DNA of 64,000 nucleotides from DASUBN01 sp036263155 (GCA_036263155.1 DATAHN010000130.1:1-64000); one strand, 5' to 3'. Shown: positions 9,226 to 18,606, counted from the stretch's first letter. Notes: a model not told the origin generated them from the letters alone. Numbers and translations are program-made.

Positions 9226-9909
9226 TCAGGCGGCGCGATAGCCTTCCAGCAGCGCCGCCCAATCACCGGCGTCGGACGCCCTGCCGAGGAGCTTGTCCAG
9301 GGAACGCCGGAGGCGCGCGAGGTTCGCCTGCTTCCAGTCGCCGCTGCGGCGGCGCGTGCCCCGGTCGAAATCGATGAGATAGACCTTGCCCTCCTCGTCC
9401 AGCAGCAGGTTGTGGGCGTTGAGGTCCGCGTGGCACACGCCCGCGTCATGGAAGCGGCGGATACAGGCGCCGATGGCGCCCCAGGGGATGCGCCTGGCAT
9501 CGCCCTGCAGCCTTTCCGTCAGCGATCGGGTGCCGCCGATGCGGCGGGTGACGAGGTCGGCCCTGTAGAAGAGCCCATGGCGCGTGACCCGCGCCGCCAC
9601 CGGCTGCGGTACCGGCAGATCCTCCTTATATAGGGAATCCAGCAGCCGCCACTCGCGCCAGGCGCGGGTACCCTCGAGACCGGTCCAGAGGTAGAGGTCG
9701 GAGGAGACCTTCGCGGCGAACCCGCCGCGCCGGTAGTGGCGCAGCACCCACTGCTCGCCGCCGCGGTCGAGGATCCAGGCGCTGCCGCGCCCGCCCACTG
9801 CGCTCGCTGCCGCCGGGGGCGGCATGAACAGCGCGGCATCCGCGTGGTCAAGCAGGGCGCCATCGTATAGGATGGCCGCGTCGCCTGATCGCTGCATCTT
9901 GGCTGCCAT
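9226..9909 (-). CDS. kdkA: 3-deoxy-D-manno-octulosonic acid (Kdo) kinase
   Basis: 227-residue kinase-fold protein that phosphorylates Kdo at position 4 on lipid A. Seen: catalytic loop HADLNAHNLLL (His160, Asp162), metal-binding LIDFDRG (Asp180), and the N-terminal WVLRHYRRGG nucleotide segment of KdkA/WaaP-like kinases. Start ATG 9909; ATG 9897 also possible. It overlaps nothing but its start is 15 bp from that of the divergent heptosyltransferase, so each promoter must lie in the other gene. It converges on the UGT-like gene with one base between stops. Confidence 0.87.
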   Translation of the reverse strand: MAAKMQRSGDAAILYDGALLDHADAALFMPPPAAASAVGGRGSAWILDRGGEQWVLRHYRRGGFAAKVSSDLYLWTGLEGTRAWREWRLLDSLYKEDLPVPQPVAARVTRHGLFYRADLVTRRIGGTRSLTERLQGDARRIPWGAIGACIRRFHDAGVCHADLNAHNLLLDEEGKVYLIDFDRGTRRRSGDWKQANLARLRRSLDKLLGRASDAGDWAALLEGYRAA

Positions 9910-9924
9910 CACGGTCCTCGAAGC

Positions 9925-10995
9925 ATGTCCATGGCCGCTCCCGAATCCCTGTGCCTGATCCGCCTCTCGGCGGTAGGCGACGTGTGCCACACGCTGCCGG
10001 TGGTGCGCACGCTGCAGGCCGCGTGGCCCAAGACGCGCATCACTTGGATCATCGGGAAGCTGGAAGCCAGCCTGGTGGGGGACATCCCCGGTATCGAGTT
10101 TATCATCTTCGACAAATCCCAGAACCCGTACCTGCAGACGCGGCGCGCGCTGAAGGGCCGCCGCTTCGGCCTGTTCCTGCACATGCAGATGTCCCTGCGC
10201 GCGAGCGTCGCGAGCCTCGCGGTGCGCGCGCCCGTCCGCCTGGGATTCGACAGACAGCGCGCGCACGATTTCCAGTGGCTGTTCACCAACCGGCGCATCC
10301 CGCACCGGGACCGCCAGCACGTGATGGACAGCCTGTTCGGCTTCAGCGAGGCCCTGGGCATCCGTGAGCGCGCGCTACGCTGGGACATCCCGGTGCCCGC
10401 GGCGGCCGAGGCTTACGCCCGGGAGCGTATCCCGGACGGCAAGCCCACGCTCATCATCAGCCCCTGCGCGAACCCGCGCTTCCGCAACTGGCGCAGCTGG
10501 CAGCCGGAGTACTACGCGGCGCTGGCGGACCACGCCGTGGCGCGGCATGGCATGCAGGTGCTGGTGACGGGCGGGCGCAGCGAGATCGAGCGGGCCTATG
10601 GCGAGCGCATCACTGCCCTGGCCAAGGGCGATGTCATGGACCTCGTGGGCAAGACCTCCCTCAAGGAGCTCCTGGCGCTGCTCGGCCGCGCCACGGTGCT
10701 GGTGTCGCCTGACTCGGGTCCCGTGCACATGGCCACGGCCGCCGGCACGCCGGTGATCGGCCTCTACGCCACCACCAATCCGGACCGGGCCGGTCCCTAC
10801 CTCAGCCAGCGCTGGCGCGTGGACCGCTATCCCGACGCGCTCAAGCAGTTCGACCACCTCACGCCCGAGACCGCGCCCTGGGGCACGCGGGTGCGGGACC
10901 CCAAGGCCATGGACTGCATCAAGGTGGAAGACGTGACGGGCAAGCTGGACGAGCTCATGGCCGCGAAGGCCCGTGGCGAGAAACTGACTGACTAA
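9925..10995 (+). CDS. waaC: Glycosyltransferase family 9, LPS heptosyltransferase I-like
   Basis: 356-residue GT-B enzyme that adds heptose from ADP-heptose to Kdo on the inner core. Seen: N-terminal CLIRLSAVGDVCHTLPVV, and the donor-site block VSPDSGPVHMATAAGTPVIGLY (within about residues 255-280), both hallmarks of GT9. WaaC rather than WaaF is favoured by the RLSAVGD start and the inner-core context with waaA and kdkA, but the two subfamilies are close. ATG at 9925; 9931 is an alternative. Confidence 0.8.
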   Translation: MSMAAPESLCLIRLSAVGDVCHTLPVVRTLQAAWPKTRITWIIGKLEASLVGDIPGIEFIIFDKSQNPYLQTRRALKGRRFGLFLHMQMSLRASVASLAVRAPVRLGFDRQRAHDFQWLFTNRRIPHRDRQHVMDSLFGFSEALGIRERALRWDIPVPAAAEAYARERIPDGKPTLIISPCANPRFRNWRSWQPEYYAALADHAVARHGMQVLVTGGRSEIERAYGERITALAKGDVMDLVGKTSLKELLALLGRATVLVSPDSGPVHMATAAGTPVIGLYATTNPDRAGPYLSQRWRVDRYPDALKQFDHLTPETAPWGTRVRDPKAMDCIKVEDVTGKLDELMAAKARGEKLTD

Positions 10996-11008
10996 TTATC
11001 CAAGCAGA

Positions 11009-11139
11009 CCGTTAAACCGTCGCGAGCGAAGGCAGGGCTAGGCGCGCGAGGCGAGCAGGAGGGAGTGCACTCTTGTGTGCATGACCGACTGCGAGTCCGA
11101 AGCGCAACAACGCCCTGCCGAGCGCAGCAGGTTTAACGG
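11009..11139. repeat. Nested inverted-repeat element between convergent genes
   Basis: Outer arms CCGTTAAACC (11009-11018) and GGTTTAACGG (11130-11139) are exact complements. Inside them GGCAGGG (11031-11037) pairs with CCCTGCC (11113-11119), and an inner hairpin TGCAC (11066-11070) pairs with GTGCA (11077-11081). The right outer arm contains the TAA stop of the envZ-type gene. The element is 131 bp with no coding potential. It may act as a bidirectional terminator or mRNA end protector, or be one copy of a dispersed intergenic repeat. There is no T-run. Confidence 0.75.
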
Positions 11140-12488
11140 ATCGGAAGGATCAGCACCGCTTCCAGGCCTCCGGCCGGATGGTTCTGAAGCACCAGCGTCC
11201 CACCGTGCAGTTCCGCGATGTTGCGGGCGATGCTAAGACCCAGACCCACGCCGCCGCTCTCCTGGCTGCGGGCTGCATCCAGGCGGTAATAAGGCTCGAA
11301 CACCTTCTCCAGCTCGTCCGGCGGGATGCCGGGCCCCGCGTCCCGCACCCGGATCACGACCTCCCGCCCCAGGTCCTCCACCGTGATGATGGCGCGCTTG
11401 CCGTAGCGGATCGCGTTGGTCACGAGGTTATCCAGCAGGCGCCGGAGCGCACGCGGCCGCAGCGGCACCGGGCGCGTGACCCTGCCCTGCAGCGTCACGT
11501 CGTAGCCCATGTCCCCCGAGTCCGTCTCCAGGCTCTCCAGCAGCGCCATCAGGTCCACGCTCTGCATCGGCTCCCGGTCCTCGAAGCCGCGCAGGAACGA
11601 CAGGGTGGCGCTGGTCATGTTCTCCATCTCCTGCAGGTCCCGCACCAGCTTGGCTTTCAACTCCTCGTCGCCGAGCAACTCGGCGCGCAGGCGCAGGCGC
11701 GTGATGGGTGTACGCAGGTCATGGGAGACGGCGGTGAGGATGCGGGTGCGCTCGTAGATGTAGTCACGCAGGCGCGCCTGCATGGTGTTGAATGCGGCGG
11801 TGGCGGCGCGCACCTCCAGCGAACCCTGCTCCGGCAGCGGCGGCCGGTGGATGTCGCGGCCCAGCTCGTCCGCGGCGCGCGCGAGCGTCGATAGCGGCCG
11901 GGTCAGCCAGTGCACCGCCAGGAACGAAAGCAGCAGCACCGAGAGCAGCAGCACCGTGAGGCTCAGCACCAGCCGCGCCGGGCTGTCGGTGAGCGACCAG
12001 GGGCGCGGGTGGTCGAAGTTCACCCAGCTGCCGTCCTTGAGCTGCACCTCGGTCACCACATGCTCGCTGTGCTCGATCTTCGGCGCGTCCACCGGTACCG
12101 GCACGCCGGCGATCGCCTCCTCCGGCGTACTCTCGATCACCACCACCCGCACGTCGCGGCTGCCCATGAGCTCCTGCAGCGCGCCCTGGTAGTCGCTGAG
12201 CTGCGGGTCCGACCTGCCGCTGGCGCGGGGCTGCGGGCTCAGGCTCACCAGGAGGCGCGGAGTGGTGATGATGCCGGCGATGCGCTGGCGCTCGCCCACG
12301 TCGAGGGAGTCCATGAGCCGCACCGCCTGGACGATGCGCTGCGCCCACTGGGCGTCGCTGAACCGGAATAGCGCCTGGTCCCGCTCCGACAGGCTGATGG
12401 CGGCGCTGATGAGCTGGGCCAGGGTGAGGCCAGCCAGCAGCACCAGGGTGAGGCGTCCATACAGGGATTGGGGCCAGAGCCGGCTCAC
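11133..12488 (-). CDS. EnvZ-type sensor histidine kinase
   Basis: 451 residues: TM1 about 11-32, a periplasmic region of about 140 residues, TM2 about 172-195, HAMP, the dimerisation/phosphorylation helix with AVSHDLRTPITRLRLRAE (His256), and an ATPase domain with N-box DNLVTNAIRYG, G1 RDAGPGIP and G2 GGVGLGLSIA. It autophosphorylates and passes phosphate to the adjacent regulator. GTG start overlaps the regulator's TGA as GTGA, so the two are translationally coupled. The signal is unknown; the neighbouring efflux operon suggests envelope stress or drug exposure. The stop lies in the repeat element at 11130-11139. Confidence 0.92.
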   Translation of the reverse strand: MSRLWPQSLYGRLTLVLLAGLTLAQLISAAISLSERDQALFRFSDAQWAQRIVQAVRLMDSLDVGERQRIAGIITTPRLLVSLSPQPRASGRSDPQLSDYQGALQELMGSRDVRVVVIESTPEEAIAGVPVPVDAPKIEHSEHVVTEVQLKDGSWVNFDHPRPWSLTDSPARLVLSLTVLLLSVLLLSFLAVHWLTRPLSTLARAADELGRDIHRPPLPEQGSLEVRAATAAFNTMQARLRDYIYERTRILTAVSHDLRTPITRLRLRAELLGDEELKAKLVRDLQEMENMTSATLSFLRGFEDREPMQSVDLMALLESLETDSGDMGYDVTLQGRVTRPVPLRPRALRRLLDNLVTNAIRYGKRAIITVEDLGREVVIRVRDAGPGIPPDELEKVFEPYYRLDAARSQESGGVGLGLSIARNIAELHGGTLVLQNHPAGGLEAVLILPIR

Positions 12489-13210
12489 GCCTCGACCTCC
12501 ACGGGCATGGCGAACACGTAGCCTTCGCCGCGTACCGTGCGGATGAACGCCGGCACCCGGCCGTCGTCGCCCAGGCGCTGGCGCAGGCGGCTCACCTGCA
12601 CATCGATGCTGCGGTCGAAGGGCATGTGGCTGCCGCGGCCGCGGATCATCTCGGTGAGCTGGTCGCGGCTCAGCACCTGCCCGGCGTGGTGCAGGAACAC
12701 GCTGAGCAGCCGGTACTCCGCGCCTGACAGCGGCGTGACCACCGCAGCCGGCGATACCAGCTGGCGGGTCAGGGTGTCGAGCTTCCAGCCGGAGAATATG
12801 AAGTGGCGCGCCTGCTCGGCAGGCACTTTCTCCGGCAGGGTACGGGAACGGCGCAGCACGCTCTGGATCCGGGCCAGGAGCTCACGCGGGTTGAAGGGCT
12901 TGGCCAGGTAGTCGTCGGCGCCCGTCTCGAGGCCGGTGATGCGGTCCGCCTCCTCGCCGCGGGCGGTGAGCATGATCACCGGCAGGATCGAGCGGCTGCG
13001 CAGGCGCCGGCACAGACTGATGCCGTCCTCGCCCGGCAACATGAGGTCCAGCACCACGAGGTCGAAGCGCCGGTCCTCCAGCGCCTCGTCCATGCTGCGG
13101 CCGTCCGGCACCGCGGTCACCTGGAACCCTTCCCGCGTCAGGTACTCCGACAACAGGTCGCGGATCTCGGCGTCGTCGTCCACCAGCAGGATGTGATCGC
13201 GTTGCGCCAT
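12485..13210 (-). CDS. OmpR-family response regulator
   Basis: 241 residues: receiver domain with the acidic pocket DDD (11-13), phosphoacceptor Asp55 in VVLDLML and the conserved Lys in LAKPFNPREL; C-terminal winged helix with FDRSIDVQVSRLRQRLGDD and TVRGEGYVFA. It is the partner of the downstream kinase. The closest named types are OmpR/AdeR-like, not enough to give a symbol. ATG at 13210; a longer open frame to 13315 has no support. The direct repeat 13308-13324 lies upstream and could be its own operator. Confidence 0.92.
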   Translation of the reverse strand: MAQRDHILLVDDDAEIRDLLSEYLTREGFQVTAVPDGRSMDEALEDRRFDLVVLDLMLPGEDGISLCRRLRSRSILPVIMLTARGEEADRITGLETGADDYLAKPFNPRELLARIQSVLRRSRTLPEKVPAEQARHFIFSGWKLDTLTRQLVSPAAVVTPLSGAEYRLLSVFLHHAGQVLSRDQLTEMIRGRGSHMPFDRSIDVQVSRLRQRLGDDGRVPAFIRTVRGEGYVFAMPVEVEA

Positions 13211-13307
13211 GCGGTTCTGTCTGGGATGGGCGTCGCGGCGGCCGCCGCGCGCGGTATGAGATTCTATCCGCCGCATATCCACGCCGTGCGTTGCCGCACC
13301 GGCGATT

Positions 13308-13324
13308 TGTATCAAAGTGTATCA
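13308..13324. promoter_or_regulatory. Tandem TGTATCA direct repeat, candidate response-regulator box
   Basis: TGTATCA occurs at 13308-13314 and again at 13318-13324, a period of exactly 10 bp, which is the head-to-tail arrangement bound by OmpR-family dimers. It lies in the 258-bp divergent region between the two-component operon (minus) and the RND operon (plus). A TAGAAT -10-like site for the regulator gene is at 13261-13266 (minus), placing the repeat upstream of the promoter as for an activator. Confidence 0.5.
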
Positions 13325-13468
13325 GCCGGGACCCAGTAACGGCGCGGTGCGAGAATAGCGGCCCGCGCACGGGGCACTGAACATCGCCGCGCGTACCGCT
13401 CCCGACGCACCGCATCCGGACATCGCCATGCCCGACCTTTCCATGCCGTCCCACTCCAGGCCGCGACC

Positions 13469-14599
13469 GTGAGCGCCAGGCGCAAGGCGTTCTGGATCAT
13501 CGGCGGCATCGCTGCTCTGCTGCTGGTGCTGGTGTCACTGCGCGTGTGGGTCAACTACCGGGCCAGCCGGCACCATGAGGCGCCCGAGAACCTGGTGGTG
13601 GACACCGCCGTGGTGAAGGTGCAGCCCATGCCTATCACGCTGCAGGCCATCGGCCAGGTGCTTCCGGAGCACACGGTGCAGATCAGGCCGCAGGTCACGG
13701 GCATGCTGAAGGAGGTGTACTTCACGGAAGGCCAGACCGTGAAGGCCGGCCAGAAGCTCTTCCTCATCGATCCCGCGCCGTTCCAGGCGGCGCTCGCCTC
13801 AGCCAAGGCCGCTGCCGACAGCACCCTGGCCAACGCGGACCGCATGCAGCCCCTGGTGAAGCGCGGCTTCGTGACGCCCCAGGACTATGCCAACGCCCGC
13901 GCCGCCGCGGACCAGGCCCACGCCGCCTACCAGCAGGCCGAGATCAACCTTTCTTACACCGATATCCGCGCACCCATCTCCGGCCGCACCGGCAGCCTGG
14001 CGGTGAAGTCCGGCAACGTGGTCGGACCGGGCGACGCCAGCCCGCTGGTGGTGCTGAACCAGATGCAGCCGATCCAGGTGCAGTTCAACCTGGCCCAGCA
14101 GTTCCTGCCCCGCGTGCGCGAATCCGATGGCCGCCACCCGGTCAAGGTGACCGTAACCCACGAGGACGGCAACGGTGTGCTGGACGAGGGCAGGCTCGTG
14201 TTCATCGACAACGCGGTCAATGCCGGCACCGGCACCGTGATGTTCAAGGCCGGCCTTCCCAACCGCCAGGAGCAGCTCTGGCCCGGCCAGTACGTGGGCG
14301 TGACGCTGCAGCTCACGGTGCAGCCGCAGGCCGTGGTGGTGCCCCAGAGCGGAGTGCTGACCGGCCAGGAAGGCAACTACGTGTACGTGGTGGAGGCCGG
14401 CAAGGCCGAGCGCCGCGCCATCAAGGTGGACCGCCAGATGGGTGAGGTCGCGGTGGTGGCGGCCGGGCTGAAGGGCGGCGAGACCGTGGTGGCCCAGGTG
14501 CCGCGCAACCTCAAGGCGGGCATGGCGGTGAGCGCCGCGCCCGTGGCCGGCACCGCGCAGCAGGCGGAGATCACCATGCCGGGCTCGCAGCCACCATGA
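13469..14599 (+). CDS. RND efflux periplasmic adaptor (membrane fusion protein)
   Basis: 376 residues: N-terminal membrane anchor (about 8-27), lipoyl half QIRPQVTGMLKEVYFTEGQTV, a coiled-coil hairpin with KRGFVTPQDYANARA, second lipoyl half YTDIRAPISGRTG, then beta-barrel and membrane-proximal domains. It bridges the inner-membrane pump and a TolC-type channel. GTG start at 13469. It overlaps the permease gene by 4 bp (ATGA). MdtA-like features dominate, but specificity is unknown. Confidence 0.9.
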   Translation: MSARRKAFWIIGGIAALLLVLVSLRVWVNYRASRHHEAPENLVVDTAVVKVQPMPITLQAIGQVLPEHTVQIRPQVTGMLKEVYFTEGQTVKAGQKLFLIDPAPFQAALASAKAAADSTLANADRMQPLVKRGFVTPQDYANARAAADQAHAAYQQAEINLSYTDIRAPISGRTGSLAVKSGNVVGPGDASPLVVLNQMQPIQVQFNLAQQFLPRVRESDGRHPVKVTVTHEDGNGVLDEGRLVFIDNAVNAGTGTVMFKAGLPNRQEQLWPGQYVGVTLQLTVQPQAVVVPQSGVLTGQEGNYVYVVEAGKAERRAIKVDRQMGEVAVVAAGLKGGETVVAQVPRNLKAGMAVSAAPVAGTAQQAEITMPGSQPP

Positions 14600-17500
14600 A
14601 CCTGTCGGCGCCGTTCATCCACCGCCCGGTCATGACCACCGTGGTCATGGCGGGCCTGCTGGTGTTCGGCCTGTTCGCCTACGACGCGCTTCCGGTCAGC
14701 GAGCTGCCGAGCGTGGACTTCCCCACCATCAACGTCTCGGCGAATCTGCCGGGTGCGAACCCGGAGAGCATGGCCTCCTCGGTGGCGACGCCCCTGGAGC
14801 GGCAGTTCAGCGCCATCTCCGGCGTGACCGCCATGAGCTCCAGCAACACCACCGGCAACACCAACATCACGCTGCAGTTCGACTTGTCGCGCAACATCGA
14901 CGCCGCGGCCCAGGACGTGCAGACCGCGATCTCCCAGAGCATCCGCCAGCTCCCGCTCAACATGCCCACGCCGCCCACCCTGCGCAAGGTGAACCCGGCG
15001 GACTACGGCATCATCTACCTCGCCATCACCGCCGACAGCGTGCCGCTCACCCAGCTCGACGAATACGCGGAGACGCGGGTGGCGGCGCAGCTCTCGCAGG
15101 TCCCCGGCGTGGCCCAGGTGATCGTGTTCGGCTCCTACCAGTATGCCACCCGCATCTACGTGAACCCCTACGCGCTCTCGGCACGCGGGCTGTCGCTGGA
15201 CATGCTGAGCGACGCCATCAAGAGCAACAACACCAACCTGCCCTCCGGCACGCTCTACGGCAGCACCCACACCTACACCGTGCAGAGCAACGGCCAGCTC
15301 ACCGACGCCGACGCCTACAACCGCATGATCGTGGCCTACCAGGACGGCGCGCCGGTGCACCTCTCCGACGTGGCCAGGGCCGTGGACGGGGTGCAGCAGG
15401 ACAAGCAGCTCACCACCTTCTCGGACGCCGACGATGAGCGCGGGAAGCTCAGGCCCGCGATCGTGCTCGCGGTCAAGCGCCAGCCGGGCGCCAACACCGT
15501 GACGGTATCCCAGGCAGTGCAGTCGCTGCTGCCCGAGATCACCCGCCAGGCGCCGGGTGACGCCCGGGTGCATCTCTTGTACGACCGCGCCGGCTTCATC
15601 AAGGGCTCCATCGGCGATGTGCGCACCACCCTGCTCTTGGCCATCGCGCTGGTGGTGGGCGTGATCTTCCTGTTCCTGCGCAACCTGCGCGCGACGCTCA
15701 TCAGTGCGCTGGCGCTGCCCACCTCGGTGGTCGGCACCTTCGCCGTGATGCAGCTGGCCGGCTTCAGCCTGGACAACCTCTCGCTCATGGCCCTCACGCT
15801 GGCGGTGGGCTTCGTGGTGGATGACGCGATCGTGGTGCTGGAGAACATCGTGCGCTTCCGCGAGCACGGCGAGCCCAGCATGCGGGCGGCGCTCCTCGGC
15901 AGCCAGGAGATCGGCTTCACGGTGGTGTCCATGACCCTGTCACTGGTGGCGGTGTTCATCCCCATCCTGTTCATGGGCGGCATCGTCGGGCGACTGTTCA
16001 GCGAGTTCGCCATGACCGTAGGCATCGCGATCCTGATCTCGGGCTTCGTCTCGCTCACCCTCACGCCCATGCTCGCCAGTCGCTTCATCCGGGACAGCGA
16101 GCGCCACGGCCGGCTCTACAACGCGCTGGAGTCCGGCTTCGACCACCTGCGCGAGTGGTACCGGGTGTCGCTGACCTGGGCCGTGGACCACTGGCCCGCC
16201 ATGCTGGGCGTGGGCGGAGTGGTGCTATTGCTCACCTTCGTGCTGTTCGCGCTGGTGCCTAAGGGCTTCATCCCCAGCGAGGACACGGGCCAAGTGCTGG
16301 CCAACACCCAGGCCGCGGAAGGCGTCACTTTCGAGCAGCTCAATGCCATGCAGCAGCAGGTGGCGAAGATCGCGCAGCAGAACCCCGGCGTGCAGGCGCT
16401 CATGTCCAGCGCCGGCCAGGGTTTCGGCGGCACCGCCTCCAGCAACATCGGGCGCATGTTCATCGGCCTCAAGCCCATGCGCGACCGGGAGAAGGCCGAC
16501 GACATCCTGCAGCAGCTGCGCAAGGCGGTGGCGCCGGTACGCGACATGCAGGTGTTCTTCCAGAACCCCCCGGCCATCAACGTGGGCTCCATCGGCAGCA
16601 ACGCGCAGTTCCAGTACGTGCTGCAGGGGCCCGACATCGACGCACTCTACGCGGCCGCGCCGAAGTTCGAGCAGCAACTCGATACCCTCCCCGGCATCCG
16701 GGACGTGAGTTCCGACCTGCAGCTCGACAACCCGCAGATCGACGTGAAGATCAACCGCGAGGCCGCCTCCAGCCTCGGGGTTACCGCCGAGCAGGTGCAG
16801 TCCATCCTCTACAGCGCCTACGGCGGCCAGCAGGTGAGCACCATCTACGGCCCCACCAACGAGTATTGGGTGATGATGCAACTTGCACCCCAGTACCAGT
16901 CCGACATCGGCGCGCTGGACGCGTTGTACGTACGCGGCGCCGCCGACCGCCTGGTGCCGCTACGGGCGGTGGCTGACATCAGCCCCGGCGTCGGGCCGCT
17001 GCAGGTCAACCACTACGCCCAGCTGCCGGCGGTGACCCTGTCCTTCGACCTCGATCCGGGTCTCGCGCTGGGCGACGTGACCTCGCGCATCGAGACCCTT
17101 GCCGACAGCAACCTGCCCTCCGACATCAGCGGCAGCTTCGCCGGCAACGCCCGCACCTTCCAGCAGTCCATGGTGGACCTGCCGATCCTGCTCCTGGTCA
17201 CCATCCTGGTGATCTACATGGTGCTGGCGATCCTGTACGAGCACTTCATCCACCCCCTCACCATCCTCACGGCGTTGCCGCTGGCCATGGTGGGGGCGCT
17301 GCTGTCGCTGCTGCTGTTCGGGCAGGAGCTCAACATCTTCAGCTTCGTCGGCCTCATCATGCTGGTGGGACTGGTCAAGAAGAATGGCATCATCATGGTG
17401 GACTTCGCGCTGCAGATCCGCCGCGAGAAGGGCCTTTCGGCCCGCGACGCGATCATCGAGGCCTGCCTGGTGCGGTTCCGCCCGATCATGATGACCACCA

Positions 17501-17721
17501 TGGCGGCGATCCTCGGCACCCTGCCCATCGCGCTCGGCTTCGGCATGGGCGCGGAGGCGCGCCGGCCGCTCGGCATCGCCACGGTCGGGGGCCTGATCTT
17601 CTCGCAGATGCTGACGTTGTTCCTGACCCCGGCCTTCTACGTGGCCATGGAGCATCTCTCGGCGCGTTTCAAGCGCGAGCCGGAGACGGCCGCCACGCCT
17701 GAGCCCACCGGCGGGGAGTGA
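14596..17721 (+). CDS. RND efflux pump inner-membrane permease (MdtB/AcrB type)
   Basis: 1041-residue resistance-nodulation-division transporter; a proton-driven homotrimer normally. Seen: NLSAPFIHRPVMTTVVMAG start, two sets of six TM segments split by periplasmic loops, and the TM4 proton-relay block LALTLAVGFVVDDAIVVLENI with the paired Asp residues; later GLVKKNGIIMVDFA and the RFRPIMMTT motif. Only one permease is present, unlike MdtB/MdtC pairs. No outer-membrane channel gene follows, so TolC at 2777 is a plausible partner. Confidence 0.94.
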   Translation: MNLSAPFIHRPVMTTVVMAGLLVFGLFAYDALPVSELPSVDFPTINVSANLPGANPESMASSVATPLERQFSAISGVTAMSSSNTTGNTNITLQFDLSRNIDAAAQDVQTAISQSIRQLPLNMPTPPTLRKVNPADYGIIYLAITADSVPLTQLDEYAETRVAAQLSQVPGVAQVIVFGSYQYATRIYVNPYALSARGLSLDMLSDAIKSNNTNLPSGTLYGSTHTYTVQSNGQLTDADAYNRMIVAYQDGAPVHLSDVARAVDGVQQDKQLTTFSDADDERGKLRPAIVLAVKRQPGANTVTVSQAVQSLLPEITRQAPGDARVHLLYDRAGFIKGSIGDVRTTLLLAIALVVGVIFLFLRNLRATLISALALPTSVVGTFAVMQLAGFSLDNLSLMALTLAVGFVVDDAIVVLENIVRFREHGEPSMRAALLGSQEIGFTVVSMTLSLVAVFIPILFMGGIVGRLFSEFAMTVGIAILISGFVSLTLTPMLASRFIRDSERHGRLYNALESGFDHLREWYRVSLTWAVDHWPAMLGVGGVVLLLTFVLFALVPKGFIPSEDTGQVLANTQAAEGVTFEQLNAMQQQVAKIAQQNPGVQALMSSAGQGFGGTASSNIGRMFIGLKPMRDREKADDILQQLRKAVAPVRDMQVFFQNPPAINVGSIGSNAQFQYVLQGPDIDALYAAAPKFEQQLDTLPGIRDVSSDLQLDNPQIDVKINREAASSLGVTAEQVQSILYSAYGGQQVSTIYGPTNEYWVMMQLAPQYQSDIGALDALYVRGAADRLVPLRAVADISPGVGPLQVNHYAQLPAVTLSFDLDPGLALGDVTSRIETLADSNLPSDISGSFAGNARTFQQSMVDLPILLLVTILVIYMVLAILYEHFIHPLTILTALPLAMVGALLSLLLFGQELNIFSFVGLIMLVGLVKKNGIIMVDFALQIRREKGLSARDAIIEACLVRFRPIMMTTMAAILGTLPIALGFGMGAEARRPLGIATVGGLIFSQMLTLFLTPAFYVAMEHLSARFKREPETAATPEPTGGE

Positions 17722-17733
17722 TCCAGGCCCCGG

Positions 17734-18606
17734 TCAGAACGTGGTGTCGAGGCAGATCTTCGCCAGGTGTTCGTGCAGGAGACCGGTGTCCGCCTCCATG
17801 AGGTAGTCCGCCGGCTTGCTTGAGCGCAAGAGCAGCACTGCGGTCTTCTCGTTGATCAGGAAGGTCTCCCCCGCCTGGCCCTGGGCCGGCGCGATCTCCC
17901 ATCCCGGCACAGCCACCACCGGCAGCACGTGCAGCCGGTGGCTCAAACCCTTCACCTGCACGTCCGCGAGGGCACGTGCGCTGCGCTCCGCAAGAGCGAT
18001 GGTGTCCAGCAGGGCGAAGCCGTCCTGGAACTCGATGGAACGGCCGTTGATGCGCACCACGTGGGAATCGCCCTTGCGTGGACGCCTTGCCACCACCCGT
18101 ATCGCGAACACGCCGCGGTTACCCATCACCACGTGGTCAAGGATGAGTTCGCCCGCCGGCACGTCATGGAACACCCGGTGCCCTTGCACGGCGAGGCGCG
18201 CCAAGGTGCCGCCCAGGGCCGCATGGGCCCGCGCCGCGTAGCGGCACTCCCGCCAAGCCAGGGACTTGCGCACCAGGAACACCCACCAGGCCACGAACAG
18301 CGCGCAGGCGAGGCCGAACAGCACCCACATCCATACGCCCTCGAGGCGTGCCGTGCCGTAGACCCACAACAGCGCGCCGCCGGTGAGCGCAGCCACGGCG
18401 CCGGCCCCCAGGATCAAGAGGTCCCGCTCCACCGCCCGCAGCTCGCGCCGAGCCGCAGCGCCGGAGATGCTCTGCACCAGCTCCGGGAACGCGCCCTTGA
18501 AGCGTAGCTTGGGCGCAGCGCGGCTGAGCAGCCACAGCAGGCCCCAGGCCATGGCGCCGGCGAACAGGGCGGCTGTGATGATGTTGATCAGGAGGACGAG
18601 TGACAT
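17734..18606 (-). CDS. Membrane protein with a NERD-like domain, catalytic residues apparently lost
   Basis: 290 residues from ATG 18606 (GGGGAA upstream). Two or three TM segments lie in the first 120 residues, followed by a soluble region resembling the NERD (nuclease-related) domain: HDVPAGELILDHVVMGNRGVFAI. In active NERD domains the segment after GVF-I carries E-x-K; here it reads RVV, so nuclease activity is unlikely. It converges on the RND operon with 12 bp between stops. Function unknown; the domain call is by motif only. Confidence 0.6.
   Translation of the reverse strand: MSLVLLINIITAALFAGAMAWGLLWLLSRAAPKLRFKGAFPELVQSISGAAARRELRAVERDLLILGAGAVAALTGGALLWVYGTARLEGVWMWVLFGLACALFVAWWVFLVRKSLAWRECRYAARAHAALGGTLARLAVQGHRVFHDVPAGELILDHVVMGNRGVFAIRVVARRPRKGDSHVVRINGRSIEFQDGFALLDTIALAERSARALADVQVKGLSHRLHVLPVVAVPGWEIAPAQGQAGETFLINEKTAVLLLRSSKPADYLMEADTGLLHEHLAKICLDTTF

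Noticed and set aside
7854..9500. 548-residue minus frame antisense to the UGT-like gene
   Set aside because: Low-complexity composition typical of high-G+C shadow frames; the plus strand has conserved motifs.
14377..15867. 496-residue minus frame over the RND genes
   Set aside because: His/Arg/Gly-rich antisense of conserved RND sequence; no ribosome-binding site or motif.
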